Shown: in pieces, positions 35,078-43,769 of the stretch
How the letters are laid out: every line of letters begins with the position of its first letter
Numbering within the stretch: position 1 is the stretch's first letter
From: Bacteroidaceae bacterium
Lineage (GTDB): Bacteria > Bacteroidota > Bacteroidia > Bacteroidales > Bacteroidaceae
Length of the DNA: 64,000 bases
Assembly (NCBI GenBank): GCA_017520935.1
Contig: JAFXEF010000010.1
Coordinates: 27,803-91,802, forward strand
Direction of reading: 5' to 3'
Notes under the pieces: generated by a model
What the model saw: only the letters and a program-made list of their open reading frames with translations
The model's database searches: none
Told to the model about the DNA's origin: nothing
Made by a program: the position numbers and the translations under genes

Positions 35078-36334
35078 ATGAAACGATACCTATTATATAT
35101 AGCCACAACACTGCTCCTTGGAGGAAGTGTCTATGCACAAAGCAACAAGGTATATCATCCGATGATACATACTCTGCAAACTATCGTCAACGATGATTGG
35201 CTGCACGACGATGTCATCACCCTCGGCACCGACGACTGGGTGAGCATCTCGTTTGACCATTTCTCGCACGACTATCACCGTTTCATATACAAGATCGTGC
35301 ACTGTAATGCCGACTGGACCCCCTCGGATCTCTTCGAGGTAGATTATATGAACGGCTTCAACGGGCAGCCCATCGAAGATTACGAGAACTCGCTCAACAC
35401 TACCATGCTCTACACCCACTATTACTTCGACCTGCCCAACGATGAGGTGCAGTTCAAGGCATCGGGCAACTATAGGGTAGAGATATATCTGGATGAGGAC
35501 GACACTTCCCTTTCATCCCCTGTTGCCATTGCCTGCTTCCGCATCGTAGAGCCGCGGATGGCGTTGCAGGCCACCATCACGAGCAATACCGACATCGACA
35601 CAAACCTGAGTCATCAGCAAGTATCGTTCACTGTCGGATACAACACTGGCGAGGTAGTAGACCCCTCAACGGAAATCAAGCCCTACATCTATCAGAATAG
35701 CCGCACTGACAACTGTGTAGCTCTCGTCAAACCCACCTATTCCACCTCCGGCCGTCTTGAGTACACCCACAACAAGGCGCTCATCTTCCCAGCAGGCAAC
35801 GAATACCGTCGCTTCGAGATTGTCAACGTGCATTATGCCACACAAGGTGTCGACAACATTCGCTTCTTTGCTCCCTACTACCATGCCACGCTCTACCCCG
35901 ATGCTCCACGTCGTAACTACAGCTACGATGAAGATCACGACGGACGTTACCTCATACGCTATAACCTTGCCGACGATAGTGCCATAGAGGCCGACTATCT
36001 CTTCGTGCACTTCCGTCTCAACATGCCATATTGCACGGGAGGCAACTTCTATCTCTCGGGCGAATTCAGCTACAACAACTTCACTCCCGCTTACCAAGCC
36101 ACCTACAACGAAGCCGACCAGGCCTACGAGGCCACCCTCATGCTCAAGCAGGGTGCCTACGACTTCCTTTACCTTTGGGTGCCCGACGGTACCACTGTCG
36201 GGCAAACCGCCCCGGCTGAAGGCAACTTCTATGAAGCCGAGAACGAGTATCAGGTATATATCTATCATCGCCCCTTCGGTGGCCGCTATGACCGCCTCGT
36301 GGCCACACAGCAAGTAAAATTCGCGCAAGAATAA
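35078..36334 (+). CDS. Type IX secretion system plug protein (DUF5103)
   Basis: The 418-residue protein has a signal peptide (LLYIATTLLLGGSVYAQS). The conserved DUF5103 N-terminal part includes ISFDHFSHDYHRFIYKIVHC and NADWTPSDL with DYMNGFN; the C-terminal beta-domain includes GNFYLSGEFSYNNF and a DFLYLWVPDG segment. In the type IX translocon this protein plugs the large SprA channel from the periplasmic side. The start was chosen at the signal peptide; an upstream in-frame start lies within the promoter. Other type IX components are not in the window, but three proteins here have type IX-like tails. Confidence 0.88.
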   Translation: MKRYLLYIATTLLLGGSVYAQSNKVYHPMIHTLQTIVNDDWLHDDVITLGTDDWVSISFDHFSHDYHRFIYKIVHCNADWTPSDLFEVDYMNGFNGQPIEDYENSLNTTMLYTHYYFDLPNDEVQFKASGNYRVEIYLDEDDTSLSSPVAIACFRIVEPRMALQATITSNTDIDTNLSHQQVSFTVGYNTGEVVDPSTEIKPYIYQNSRTDNCVALVKPTYSTSGRLEYTHNKALIFPAGNEYRRFEIVNVHYATQGVDNIRFFAPYYHATLYPDAPRRNYSYDEDHDGRYLIRYNLADDSAIEADYLFVHFRLNMPYCTGGNFYLSGEFSYNNFTPAYQATYNEADQAYEATLMLKQGAYDFLYLWVPDGTTVGQTAPAEGNFYEAENEYQVYIYHRPFGGRYDRLVATQQVKFAQE

Positions 36335-36376
36335 ATCGGCATGGCGAAGATTGGGGTGTCTTAAATAGTTACGGTA

Positions 36377-37345
36377 ATGAATAAACAAACAACAAAAACA
36401 CGCTGGCAGCGCTTCGTGACAGAGATGCGTTCTACTTATAAATCGATGGATACGGAGGAGACATGGGACATCTATGTGGTGCGTCCCATCGGTTTTGTGG
36501 AGGCTTGTATTTGTCGTTGGTTACATGTCCACCCTAATGCCATCACCATTGTGTCTATTGTCATCGGAGCAATGTCGGGTTATTTCTTCCTCCCTGGCAA
36601 TGTGCCGATGGTGCTTGTGGGGGCGTTGTTGCTCTTTTTCGCCAATACGCTTGACAGTGCCGACGGGCAACTGGCACGTATGACGCGGCAATACACCATG
36701 CTGGGGCGTGTGCTTGACGGCTTTGCCGGCGATGTCTGGTTCTTCTCCATCTATTTGTTTATGATAATACGCATGTATGTAATGCCTATTCCTGGTACTA
36801 CGATGGAGTGGGGGTGGCTGGCTGTAGTGTTGGTGGCGCTGTGCGGTCTCTTCTGTCATTCAACGCAATCGACGATTGCTGACTATTACCGCAATATACA
36901 CCTGCACTTCCTGGCTGGGCGCGACTATTCCGAGTTAGTGCGTTCGGCCGATCTCACTGCCCGGCGCAGAGCCATCGACTCTTGGCGTAAATGGTTTGAG
37001 TGGATGTGGCTTTTCTTCTATGCCAGTTACACCCGTAAGCAGGAGAACTGGACTCCCCGCCTGCAGCGATTGCTCCGTGCTATCGGTGAACGTCGTGTGG
37101 CAGAACTGCCCGAGGGGTTTGTACGCGAGTTTCGTGCCTGCAGCCTGCCGCTGATGCCGATGGCCAATATCCTTACCTTCAACAGCCGCTTCTTTGTGTT
37201 GGTGTTTGCTATGCTGGTGGGTATGCCTTGCATATATCTCTTCTACGAGATGGTGGTGCTTACTGCACTCCTCTTCTATATGCGTTGGCATCATGAACGG
37301 ATGTGTAACGAACTGTATGAAAAGTGGTTTGCCCATGAAGCCTAA
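36377..37345 (+). CDS. CDP-alcohol phosphatidyltransferase family enzyme
   Basis: The 322-residue membrane protein carries the family signature D-x2-DG-x2-AR-x8-G-x3-D-x3-D as LDSADGQLARMT followed by LGRVLDGFAGD (about 92-118). HPNAITIVSIVIGAMSGYFF precedes it. Such enzymes transfer a phosphoalcohol onto an acceptor alcohol with release of CMP, making phosphatidylinositol-phosphate and related lipids. It lies in a tight set with an LPG-synthase-type membrane protein (11-bp overlap) and a HAD phosphatase. A role in inositol or other head-group lipids is inferred from this grouping. Confidence 0.9.
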   Translation: MNKQTTKTRWQRFVTEMRSTYKSMDTEETWDIYVVRPIGFVEACICRWLHVHPNAITIVSIVIGAMSGYFFLPGNVPMVLVGALLLFFANTLDSADGQLARMTRQYTMLGRVLDGFAGDVWFFSIYLFMIIRMYVMPIPGTTMEWGWLAVVLVALCGLFCHSTQSTIADYYRNIHLHFLAGRDYSELVRSADLTARRRAIDSWRKWFEWMWLFFYASYTRKQENWTPRLQRLLRAIGERRVAELPEGFVREFRACSLPLMPMANILTFNSRFFVLVFAMLVGMPCIYLFYEMVVLTALLFYMRWHHERMCNELYEKWFAHEA

Positions 37346-38342
37346 GTATCGCAACCTCTTCTTCTTTGTCGGCATAGCGTTGCTGGTGCTGATGCTCTTC
37401 TCGCTCGATATGTCGTGGGGCGAGATTTGGAGCAACATGTGCCGTGCCGGCTATTGGCTACCGGTGAACATTGCGTTGTGGGCGGGCATATATTTGATGA
37501 ATGCGGCTTCATGGTATGTCATCCTGCGTGACGACAGGCGCGTGAACATCTCCTTTCCTTATATATATAGGCTCACCGTATCGGGCTATGTGCTCAACTA
37601 TGTCACTCCACTCGGCCTGCTCGGTGGCGAACCTTATCGTATCATGGAGTTGGCACCTCGTGTGGGGCGTGCTAAGGCTGCCTCGTCGGTCATCCTGTAC
37701 TCGATGATGCATGTGTTCTCGCACTTCTGGTTCTGGCTGCTGGGTGTGGTGCTTTTTGTGGTGATGTATCCGGTGGATCCCGGGCTGGGCATTCTGCTGA
37801 CGGTGATAGCAGCGGTGAGCCTGCTCGTCATCTATTTCTTCATGAAGGGATATCGCCGAGGATTGGTGGTGAAGACCTTCCGCTTGCTGTCACATGTGCC
37901 CTACGTCAATCGCTGGTCGGCACGTTTCTATGAGAAGAATGCTGAGGCACTGGCACGTGTGGACTCGCAGATTGCTGCCCTGCATGCCCAGCGTAAGCGT
38001 ACCTTCTACCTGTCCTTGGGGCTGGAACTGCTGGCACGTATTGTCAGTAGCCTGGAGATATACTTCCTCATGCGCATACTCACTCCCGAGGTTACGGTAG
38101 TGGACAGCATACTCATCATGGCCTTCTCTTCGCTCTTCAGCAACCTGCTGTTCTTCATGCCCATGCAGATTGGAGCTCGCGAGGGCAGCATTGCCTTGGT
38201 GGCCGATCGCTTGCACCTGACTGCTGGGTACGGACTTTTTACGGGTATCCTCTGCCGCATCCGTGAACTCTGCTGGATAGTCATTGGACTTGTATTGATA
38301 AAGGTTAATGGCCGGCGGAGTACCATTTCTAAAGAATTGTAG
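37335..38342 (+). CDS. LPG-synthase TM-domain (UPF0104/AglD-like) membrane protein
   Basis: The 335-residue protein has about eight hydrophobic helices. Family motifs are SGYVLNYVTPLGLLGGEPYR (about 80-99), ASSVILYSMMHVFSHF and FMPMQIGAREGSIALVADRL near the C-terminus. It is the membrane flippase-like part of MprF without the aminoacyl-transferase half. It probably moves or modifies a lipid. The ATG at 37335 is chosen because longer in-frame starts lie deep inside the upstream gene in a Cys/Trp-rich, non-homologous stretch. A HAD gene follows after 2 bp. Confidence 0.88.
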   Translation: MKPKYRNLFFFVGIALLVLMLFSLDMSWGEIWSNMCRAGYWLPVNIALWAGIYLMNAASWYVILRDDRRVNISFPYIYRLTVSGYVLNYVTPLGLLGGEPYRIMELAPRVGRAKAASSVILYSMMHVFSHFWFWLLGVVLFVVMYPVDPGLGILLTVIAAVSLLVIYFFMKGYRRGLVVKTFRLLSHVPYVNRWSARFYEKNAEALARVDSQIAALHAQRKRTFYLSLGLELLARIVSSLEIYFLMRILTPEVTVVDSILIMAFSSLFSNLLFFMPMQIGAREGSIALVADRLHLTAGYGLFTGILCRIRELCWIVIGLVLIKVNGRRSTISKEL

Positions 38343-38344
38343 CT

Positions 38345-39055
38345 ATGAAACACATAAATGGGGTTATCTTCGACTACGGCGGCACGCTCGACACGAACGG
38401 CATGCATTGGTTTCACATCTTCCGCCAGGCGTATGCCCTGTATCTTCCGCAGATTACTGAAGAACGACTTCGCGAAGTATATGTCTATACCGAGCGTTAC
38501 CTCGCCACCCATCGGGTGATAGAGCCTGAGGACGACTTCCTGGCAATGTTGCGCAAGAAGGTGAAGATACAGCTCTCCGAGTTAAAAACTGGAGATGGAG
38601 AGTTGAACGGCAAGATTGCCTCGTATTGCGATGCCCTCGTCCGTCGCAATATGGATGAGACCCGCAAGGTGCTTGATGCGCTTTCGGCACACTACCCCTT
38701 GGTGCTCGTCTCCAACTTCTATGGTAATATACACGCGGTACTGCACGGATATGGTATCGACGGCTATTTCAAGGAGGTGATAGAGTCTGCTGTGGTGGGC
38801 ATCCGCAAGCCCGACCCGCAAATCTTCGCCCTGGGTGTTGAGGCTCTTGGGCTGCATTCCGAAGAAATCCTTGTGGTGGGCGACTCCTATGGCAAGGATA
38901 TTGTTCCCGCCCATACGCTTGGTTGCCACACCGTTTGGCTCAAGGGAAGGGGGTGGAGCGATACCGACGAACCGTCGGACTGCTCGTGTGCCGACAAGGT
39001 GATAGAGAACCTGCAGGAGCTATTGTCGCTCACTGAGACAGAAGCCCGGCTGTAA
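38345..39055 (+). CDS. HAD-superfamily hydrolase
   Basis: A 236-residue HAD phosphatase with a modified motif I VIFDYGGTLDTNG (8-20), where the usual second Asp is Gly (DYGGTLD). Motif II is LVLVSNFYGN, motif III in GIRKPDPQIF and motif IV in ILVVGDSYGKDI. An about 60-residue helical cap follows motif I. DYGGTLD occurs in many HAD subfamily IA proteins that stay active. It follows the LPG-synthase-type gene after 2 bp and could dephosphorylate a product of the lipid trio; this is inference. The cap holds an unusual segment (LKTGDGELNGK, 38582-38614) written in repeat-like DNA. Confidence 0.85.
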   Translation: MKHINGVIFDYGGTLDTNGMHWFHIFRQAYALYLPQITEERLREVYVYTERYLATHRVIEPEDDFLAMLRKKVKIQLSELKTGDGELNGKIASYCDALVRRNMDETRKVLDALSAHYPLVLVSNFYGNIHAVLHGYGIDGYFKEVIESAVVGIRKPDPQIFALGVEALGLHSEEILVVGDSYGKDIVPAHTLGCHTVWLKGRGWSDTDEPSDCSCADKVIENLQELLSLTETEARL

Positions 39056-39137
39056 AGTAAGATTCTTAAAAGAGGCTAAAAACACCCGCTCGGCAAAAGA
39101 TTATGCCTTGCGCCTCGGAGATTCATAAAAAATGTTG

Positions 39138-39145
39138 TACCTTTG
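39138..39145 (+). promoter_or_regulatory. -7 element of the sigma-54 activator operon
   Basis: TACCTTTG matches TAnnTTTG, 27 nt before the ATG at 39173. No convincing TTTG lies at the usual -33 distance. Confidence 0.5.
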
Positions 39146-39172
39146 CTTGTCTAAAATGTCTTGTATTGGCTT

Positions 39173-40405
39173 ATGGACAGCAAGGAGATACAGAAAATAA
39201 AGTTGAGGTTCGGCATTGTGGGCAATTCTGAGGAGTTTAACCGTGCCATTGATATTGCTATGCAAGTGGCTCCTACCGACTTGTCAGTATTGGTGACTGG
39301 CGAGAGCGGAGTGGGTAAGGAGCATTTCCCGCAGATTATTCATCAAAACAGTGCCCGCAAGCACAATAAGTATATCGCAGTCAATTGTGGTGCCATACCG
39401 GAAGGTACTATCGACTCTGAACTGTTTGGCCACGTGAAGGGGGCTTTTACTGGAGCTATCGATGAACGTAACGGCTACTTTGCCGAGGCTACGGGAGGCA
39501 CTATCTTTCTGGATGAGATTGGCGAGTTGCCTTTGTCTACCCAGGCACGCCTGCTGCGTGTGTTGGAATCGGGCGAATTTATCAAGGTGGGCTCGTCGAA
39601 GGTTGAAAAGACCAATGTGCGTATTGTAGCGGCCACCAATGTGAACCTTGCCGAAGCAATAGTGCAGGGGAGTTTTCGTGAAGACCTCTATTATCGTCTG
39701 AACACAATTCCCATCAAGGTTCCCGCCCTGCGCGAGCGTCCGGCAGATGTGTCGTTGCTTTTCCGTAAATTTGCATCCGATGTGGCCGAACGCTATACGA
39801 TACCCCCTCTGCAGCTTACCGACGGAGCCAAGCAGCTGCTTGCCGCTTATCCGTGGCCGGGCAATATCCGCCAGCTCAAGAATGTGACGGAGCAGATTTC
39901 ATTGCTCTCTGAGCAGCGCGAAGTCACCGAAGAGGTACTCAGAACATATCTGCCCGAAATAAAGTCGAGCCTGCCGATGCTGGCTCGCGCAAAAGGGCAG
40001 CAGGGAAAGACCTTTGAAAACGAACGTGAAATACTCTACCAGGTGCTGTTCGATATGCGTCGAGATATGGAGGAGCTCAAACGCCAGATGAAGTCCATGA
40101 TGGGAGGCGAGGTGCCCGTGACACATCATCAGGCAAGCAGCTATCCCGCTGCATCGGAAGTCTCCTTCGGAGGCCATGCGGTAACTCCTATATCCATTAC
40201 GGCAAAGCACGACGACCTTGACATCCAAGATGCCGACGAATATGTCGTAGAGGAGGTGATGTCGCTTGAGAATGCCGAGAAGGAGATGATACGCAAGGCG
40301 CTGATACGCAGTCATGGCCGACGCAAACAGGCCGCACAGGAGCTGAAAATCTCGGAACGCACGCTATATCGCAAGATAAAGGAGTATAACCTTGAAAACT
40401 ATTGA
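39173..40405 (+). CDS. Sigma-54-dependent Fis-family regulator
   Basis: The 410-residue regulator has almost no N-terminal sensor (about 15 residues) before the AAA+ domain. Walker A is TGESGVGKEHF (about 43-53), the sigma-54 contact loop GAFTGA is intact, Walker B is GGTIFLDEIGE, and LRERPADVSLL and AYPWPGNIRQLKN complete it. A linker of about 100 residues leads to a Fis-type HTH (HGRRKQAAQELKISERTLYR). Lacking a receiver or GAF domain, it may be constitutively active or controlled by level. Its stop overlaps the LptE start (TGATG). Confidence 0.93.
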   Translation: MDSKEIQKIKLRFGIVGNSEEFNRAIDIAMQVAPTDLSVLVTGESGVGKEHFPQIIHQNSARKHNKYIAVNCGAIPEGTIDSELFGHVKGAFTGAIDERNGYFAEATGGTIFLDEIGELPLSTQARLLRVLESGEFIKVGSSKVEKTNVRIVAATNVNLAEAIVQGSFREDLYYRLNTIPIKVPALRERPADVSLLFRKFASDVAERYTIPPLQLTDGAKQLLAAYPWPGNIRQLKNVTEQISLLSEQREVTEEVLRTYLPEIKSSLPMLARAKGQQGKTFENEREILYQVLFDMRRDMEELKRQMKSMMGGEVPVTHHQASSYPAASEVSFGGHAVTPISITAKHDDLDIQDADEYVVEEVMSLENAEKEMIRKALIRSHGRRKQAAQELKISERTLYRKIKEYNLENY

Positions 40406-40929
40406 TGCCGATGAAACATACCGGGCTATATAAAGGAATGTCATTATTGGTGATGCTGCTCGTTGTGGCGGGTTGCACCATTTCGTACAAGTTCAACGGT
40501 GCCAGTATCAATTACGACATCATCAAGACCATCTCCATCGAAAACTTCCCCAACCGTGCCGTATATCAGTGGGGACCGATGGAAGCTATGTTCAACAATG
40601 CACTGAGTGATATCTACGTCAATCAAACCAAGCTGCAGCAGGTACCCCGTGGTGGCGACTTGATGCTCTCGGGCGAGATTACCGCGTATGACCAGATCAA
40701 CAAGTCCATCTCGTCAGACGGATACTCATCAATGATGCAGCTGAAGATGACGGTGAATGTGCGTTTTGAGAATGCCAAGAACCACTCAGAGGACTTCGAA
40801 CGCAACTTCTCGGCCAGCCGCGAGTTTGACGCTTCGCAGCAGCTCAACGATGTGCAGGAGGAACTGGTGACACAGATTATAGATGAAATAGTAGAACAGA
40901 TCTTCAATGCAACCGTGGCAAACTGGTAA
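40405..40929 (+). CDS. lptE: LptE-family outer-membrane lipoprotein
   Basis: The 174-residue lipoprotein has the signal MSLLVMLLVVAGC. The mature part starts with CTISYKFNGASINY, IKTISIENFPNRA and follows the Bacteroidetes LptE pattern with a DLMLSGEITAYD strand. LptE supports LptD in inserting lipopolysaccharide into the outer membrane. The ATG at 40405 overlaps the regulator stop; a second ATG at 40411 is also possible. The order regulator, lptE, unknown protein, secG is a frequent Bacteroidales arrangement. Confidence 0.88.
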   Translation: MPMKHTGLYKGMSLLVMLLVVAGCTISYKFNGASINYDIIKTISIENFPNRAVYQWGPMEAMFNNALSDIYVNQTKLQQVPRGGDLMLSGEITAYDQINKSISSDGYSSMMQLKMTVNVRFENAKNHSEDFERNFSASREFDASQQLNDVQEELVTQIIDEIVEQIFNATVANW

Positions 40930-40932
40930 GAT

Positions 40933-41676
40933 ATGGTATTAGGAGCGCTCATCAATCATCCCGAAAGGCTAAATCGCGACACGCTGTACGAGTTGCGGGC
41001 TATCGTTGCACGCTATCCCTATTTCCAGACAGCACGTCTGCTGTTGCTCAACAACCTCTACCTGCTCCACGAACCCGATTTCGGTACCGAGCTGCGTCGT
41101 TCCGTTCTCTATGTGTCCGACCGCAGAGCCCTATGCCGCCTCATAGAGGGATATATAGACCGGGTTATTCCCGCCACCGAGACCGTGATGGCCGAGGAGC
41201 CGGGCGTAGACCGCACGCTAAGTCTTATTGATGCCTTCCTTGATACCTTGCCCGAAGAGCAACGCAGTGGTTTGCCGCTTGCAACCGATGTGGTGGGAGA
41301 CTATGCCACCCGTTTCCTTTCCGGTGACGATTCAGAAGAGTCCGCCGGTGGTGGCCTGGAACTGATCGACCGCTTTCTGGCAGAGAACAACAGTCAGCCC
41401 GAAGCTACTTCCGATAGCGCAGCACCGGGTGAACAACCACCCCAGTCTGCATCGGCAGAGGGCATCTCGTCCGTTGAGGACATAATGGACGAAAATGCGC
41501 TTGATGAGAGCTATTTTACCGAGACTTTGGCCAAGATTTACGTCAAACAGCACAAATATTCGCGTGCTCTTGAAATTATTCGCAGTTTATATTTGAAATA
41601 TCCAGAAAAAAATGTTTACTTTGCAGACCAAATCAGATTTTTAGAAAAATTGATAATTAATAATAACTCAAAATAA
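40933..41676 (+). CDS. Conserved Bacteroidales protein between lptE and secG, unknown function
   Basis: The 247-residue soluble protein is not tied to a known function. The N-terminal third (INHPERLNRDTLYELRAIVA, YPYFQTARLLLLNNLYLL) is helical and TPR-like. The middle (about 135-185) is Ser/Glu/Pro-rich and likely disordered. The C-terminus (SYFTETLAKIYVKQHKYSRA, LEIIRSLYLKYPEKN) is again TPR-like. Protein-protein contact in envelope assembly is a reasonable guess from its neighbours. It starts 3 bp after lptE and ends 3 bp before secG. Confidence 0.82.
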   Translation: MVLGALINHPERLNRDTLYELRAIVARYPYFQTARLLLLNNLYLLHEPDFGTELRRSVLYVSDRRALCRLIEGYIDRVIPATETVMAEEPGVDRTLSLIDAFLDTLPEEQRSGLPLATDVVGDYATRFLSGDDSEESAGGGLELIDRFLAENNSQPEATSDSAAPGEQPPQSASAEGISSVEDIMDENALDESYFTETLAKIYVKQHKYSRALEIIRSLYLKYPEKNVYFADQIRFLEKLIINNNSK

Positions 41677-41679
41677 AAT

Positions 41680-42039
41680 ATGTATTTACTTTGTATCGTA
41701 CTTATCGTTATCGTAGCATTGCTGATGTGCGGAATTGTTTTGATTCAGAATTCTAAGGGTGGTGGCTTGGCCTCTTCCTTCGCATCGTCAAATCAGATTA
41801 TGGGTGTTCGCAAGACCACCGATTTCTTGGAGAAAACCACTTGGGTGCTGTTTGGCTGCATCGTTGTTCTCTGCTGGATATCTTCTTTCACCTTGCCTTC
41901 TCGCGTAGAGGTAGGCCACGACAGTGTTCTTTTGGAGAATGCAGTGAACACCAACAACGAAAATGCTGCTACATTGCCCGGCTTTGATGCTCCTGCTACA
42001 GAGGCAACAGAGGCTCCTGCTACAGAGTCAGCAAACTAA
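41680..42039 (+). CDS. secG: Preprotein translocase subunit SecG
   Basis: The 119-residue two-helix protein has the SecG core LIVIVALLMCGIVLIQNSKG, then GGLASSFASSNQIMGVRK, TDFLEKTTWVLFG and a second helix. The tail after about residue 80 is an Ala/Thr/Glu-rich repeat (ATEATEAPATESAN), unlike E. coli SecG. SecG helps SecYEG export unfolded proteins. It is last in the operon; a terminator follows after 22 bp. Confidence 0.93.
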   Translation: MYLLCIVLIVIVALLMCGIVLIQNSKGGGLASSFASSNQIMGVRKTTDFLEKTTWVLFGCIVVLCWISSFTLPSRVEVGHDSVLLENAVNTNNENAATLPGFDAPATEATEAPATESAN

Positions 42040-42061
42040 GAGCAAAAAAATGATTACAGAG

Positions 42062-42094
42062 AATGGTCGTCCCGCAAGGGACGGCCATTTTTCT
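42062..42094 (+). terminator. Terminator after secG
   Basis: ATGGTCGTCCC and GGGACGGCCAT form an 11-bp stem (one G-U) with GCAA loop, followed by TTTTCTTTT. Confidence 0.92.
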
Positions 42095-42312
42095 TTTCCA
42101 TTAATATATCCTGTCATTGGCTGGCATTTCTTATTCTCAACTTCATTCAATTCTCTGCCGCAGCTTATTGGTGTTTTTCCCTTTCGTCGAGGCGTAACCC
42201 GGTTACGGTTGCGGAGGCTCTGATTTTTATCATCACTGATGACCGGGCTTGGTCTTCAGTGATGGCAAGTGTTGGCCGTCAGTGACTATGGAAAATGGTC
42301 ACAAATGCAGTT

Positions 42313-43767
42313 TCAGCGTTTTTTCCAGAACGAAGTGGTGAACATGAGCAGGATGGTGAAGAGTTCGAGACGGCCTACAAGCATAAGGAAAGAACTGAAC
42401 CATTTGGCAGCAGCAGGCATCGCGCTCCATGAGTAGGCAGGGCCAAAGGCTCCCAAAGCAGGGCCTACGTTGCCGATGCTGCTTACCGAGACTCCATAGG
42501 CTTCGATAAAGTTGAGTCCCATGATCATAAGTACGAACCAGCCGATGAAAATTAGAAGGAAATAAAGGCAGGAAAAGGTCAGTACGGTTGCTTGTGTGCT
42601 GGTACTGATGGTGTTGCCATCCATGCGCACGGGTATCACGGCATTTGGGTGGAGGATACGACGGAATTCTCCGCGTATGCTCTTGGCAAGTATGGCCACG
42701 CGGCCACACTTCATGGCACCGGTAGACGAACCGCCACAGGCTCCGCAGTACATCGCAAAGCAGAGCAGCATCCATAGGTAGGGAGGCCATTGCATATAGT
42801 CGGCTGTAGCATAGCCGGTAGTAGTCTGCAAAGACACAACCTGGAATATAGACAAACGGAAGGCCTCCTCTATGTCCATATCTCCTTGAAGCAGTAGCCC
42901 GATAGTGATGGCGAGCGTGAAGCCCAACACGGTGAAGAGATATACACGGAATTCAGTGTTGCGATAGAGGTCACGCACCTTTCCTCTGAACAGCAGCAGA
43001 AACAACAAGGTATAGTTGATGCCGCTGAGAAACATGAACAGGGTAAGCACATATTCTATTTGGGGAGAGGAAAATGCCTCTACGCTGGCTTGGCGGGTAG
43101 AGAATCCGCCGGTACTTGTTGTCGTAAATGCATGATTGATGGCATCGAACCATCCCATACCACATACCTTGAGAGATACGGCACAGGATAGTGTGAGCAG
43201 TATATATATGGCAAATATCCAGCGTGAGCCTATAGTAACACGGGAGTGTACCTTACGTTGACTGACACCTGTGGATTCGGCTGCAAAGAGCTGTACCTTG
43301 TCGATGCCGAACATAGGCAATATAGCTACTGTGAAGAATACGATACCCAGACCGCCCAGCCATTGCGTCAGGCTACGCCAGAGAAGTAGTGCGTGGGGTT
43401 GGTTTTCAATGTCGTCGAGTATGGAGGCTCCCGTGGTGGTAAAACCCGACATCGATTCGAAGAAAGCATCGGTGAAACTCGGAAGATGCCCGCCAAGCCA
43501 ATAGGGAAGACTGCCGAAGAAGGCGAAAGCTATCCAACAGACAGTGATAGTGATGTAGCTGTCGCGACGGGAGAACTCTCCCTTGCTACCTTTCCCGATG
43601 ATGCAGCACCATAGTCCCACAAGTGTGGTAGACAATGCCGAAACGAGGAATCCGAACAAGGCATTTCCCGTCAAGAATGGTGACACCACACCAAAGAGGA
43701 AGAAGACACCTGCAAGCAGCAGCAACAGCGAGCCTATGATACGAAATATGGTCTTGGGGTGAATCAT
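42313..43767 (-). CDS. trkH: Trk-type potassium uptake membrane subunit TrkH
   Basis: The 484-residue protein has the ten-helix Trk/Ktr layout with four pore loops: FFESMSGFTTTGASIL (about 105-120), HAFTTTSTGGFSTR, SLQTTTGYATADY and SSIGNVGPALGAFGP. Together these TTG, STGGFS, TTTGY and GNVGPA segments line the K+ filter. It works with TrkA, encoded 2 bp upstream. Confidence 0.95.
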   Translation of the reverse strand: MIHPKTIFRIIGSLLLLLAGVFFLFGVVSPFLTGNALFGFLVSALSTTLVGLWCCIIGKGSKGEFSRRDSYITITVCWIAFAFFGSLPYWLGGHLPSFTDAFFESMSGFTTTGASILDDIENQPHALLLWRSLTQWLGGLGIVFFTVAILPMFGIDKVQLFAAESTGVSQRKVHSRVTIGSRWIFAIYILLTLSCAVSLKVCGMGWFDAINHAFTTTSTGGFSTRQASVEAFSSPQIEYVLTLFMFLSGINYTLLFLLLFRGKVRDLYRNTEFRVYLFTVLGFTLAITIGLLLQGDMDIEEAFRLSIFQVVSLQTTTGYATADYMQWPPYLWMLLCFAMYCGACGGSSTGAMKCGRVAILAKSIRGEFRRILHPNAVIPVRMDGNTISTSTQATVLTFSCLYFLLIFIGWFVLMIMGLNFIEAYGVSVSSIGNVGPALGAFGPAYSWSAMPAAAKWFSSFLMLVGRLELFTILLMFTTSFWKKR

Positions 43768-43769
43768 GG

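Noticed and set aside
38345..38400. Inactive HAD protein because motif I is DYGGTLD
   Set aside because: Many active HAD IA enzymes have DYGGTLD; motifs II-IV are intact, so inactivity is not supported.
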